From: an uncultured Eggerthellaceae bacterium
Lineage (GTDB): Bacteria; Actinomycetota; Coriobacteriia; Coriobacteriales; Eggerthellaceae
Reading direction: 5' to 3'
Assembly: GCA_934623455.1 (NCBI GenBank)
Contig: CAKTVK010000124.1
Coordinates: 1-5,596 of the forward strand
DNA: 5,596 bases
The notes under the pieces were generated by a model. It was not told where the DNA came from and made no database searches. It saw only the letters and a list, made by a program, of their open reading frames with translations. Shown here piece by piece: positions 5,350 through 5,596 of the stretch. The first letter of the stretch is position 1. The number at the start of each line of letters is the position of its first letter. Position numbers and translations under genes: made by a program.

Positions 5350-5596
5350 ATGGGAACGAAAAAGTACTTCTTCTTTGATTACGATGGAACGCTTGCCGTT
5401 CCGCTTACGCGCAATATCCCTGATAGCACGCGTGAAACGTTGCGTCTTTTGGAAGCGCAAGGGCATTTCGTGGCGCTTGCCACGGGGCGTTTGCAGTGCA
5501 ACGCGCTTGATTTCATTGATAGCGCGGGCATTCGCAATGTGGTGTCCGATGGCGGAAATTCCGTTACGGTAGATGGTAAGCTGCTGTGGATGCGTC
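5350..5596 (+). CDS. HAD-superfamily hydrolase, Cof-type (5' part, cut by window edge)
   Basis: The first 82 residues are visible and the gene continues past the window. HAD motif I is FFFDYDGTL with nucleophile D10 and acid D12; motif II is ATGR with T45; SDGGNSV (66-72) follows, where Cof/type IIB members usually have N/D-G-A/G. These proteins dephosphorylate sugar phosphates, nucleotides or cofactors such as FMN and pyridoxal phosphate in the cytoplasm; the cap domain that sets specificity is beyond the edge, so no substrate can be given. AGGTGA (5335-5340), nine bases before ATG, supports the start. It lies 37 bases after the FeoB stop with no terminator between, so cotranscription with feo is likely though a functional link is not implied. 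Confidence 0.88.
   Translation, partial: MGTKKYFFFDYDGTLAVPLTRNIPDSTRETLRLLEAQGHFVALATGRLQCNALDFIDSAGIRNVVSDGGNSVTVDGKLLWMR

Overview
The window looks like a chromosomal segment of a moderately G+C-rich anaerobic actinobacterium, most likely from the Coriobacteriia (Eggerthellaceae-like). This is an inference from the gene set (FeoA-FeoB fusion, zinc-ribbon Ltp-type protein, RelB/YafQ pair), the GC-leaning codon use with strong GGAGG ribosome binding sites, and the absence of Gram-negative features. No rRNA, tRNA, CRISPR array, transposase or integrase is visible.

Layout. (1) Bases 1-131 hold no secure gene. There is a possible 3' end of a rightward gene, and a perfect 10-bp hairpin at 78-107 that probably terminates transcription between converging units. 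(2) 132-947, minus strand: a membrane-anchored protein with an N-terminal zinc ribbon and two C-terminal Ltp repeats, the fold known from a phage superinfection-exclusion lipoprotein. (3) 948-1150: a divergent intergenic region with a likely rightward promoter inside a 10-bp inverted repeat, plus two TTTCGAAA palindromes. (4) 1151-1744, plus: an unusual small acidic protein with one EF-hand loop, a long Asp/Trp tract and a C-terminal Cys cluster; function unknown. (5) 1943-2515, plus: a RelB/DinJ antitoxin and YafQ-type toxin operon, with an extended -10 promoter overlapping a perfect 12-bp palindrome, the probable autoregulatory operator. (6) 2516-2810: 295 bases without a convincing gene, ending in a probable feo promoter and a GC hairpin just before the ribosome binding site. 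(7) 2811-5312, plus: a complete ferrous iron transporter in which FeoA is fused to the N terminus of FeoB. (8) 5350-5596, plus: the first 82 residues of a Cof-type HAD phosphatase, cut by the window edge and probably cotranscribed with feo.

The right half (feo-HAD) is ordinary housekeeping iron uptake. The left half (Ltp protein, acidic protein, toxin-antitoxin) has the character of accessory genes. The Ltp protein could be a phage-exclusion factor and the toxin-antitoxin pair a stabilising or stress module, but nothing in the sequence proves that these genes work together. The items most worth a second look are the zinc-ribbon Ltp protein and its divergent acidic EF-hand neighbour.
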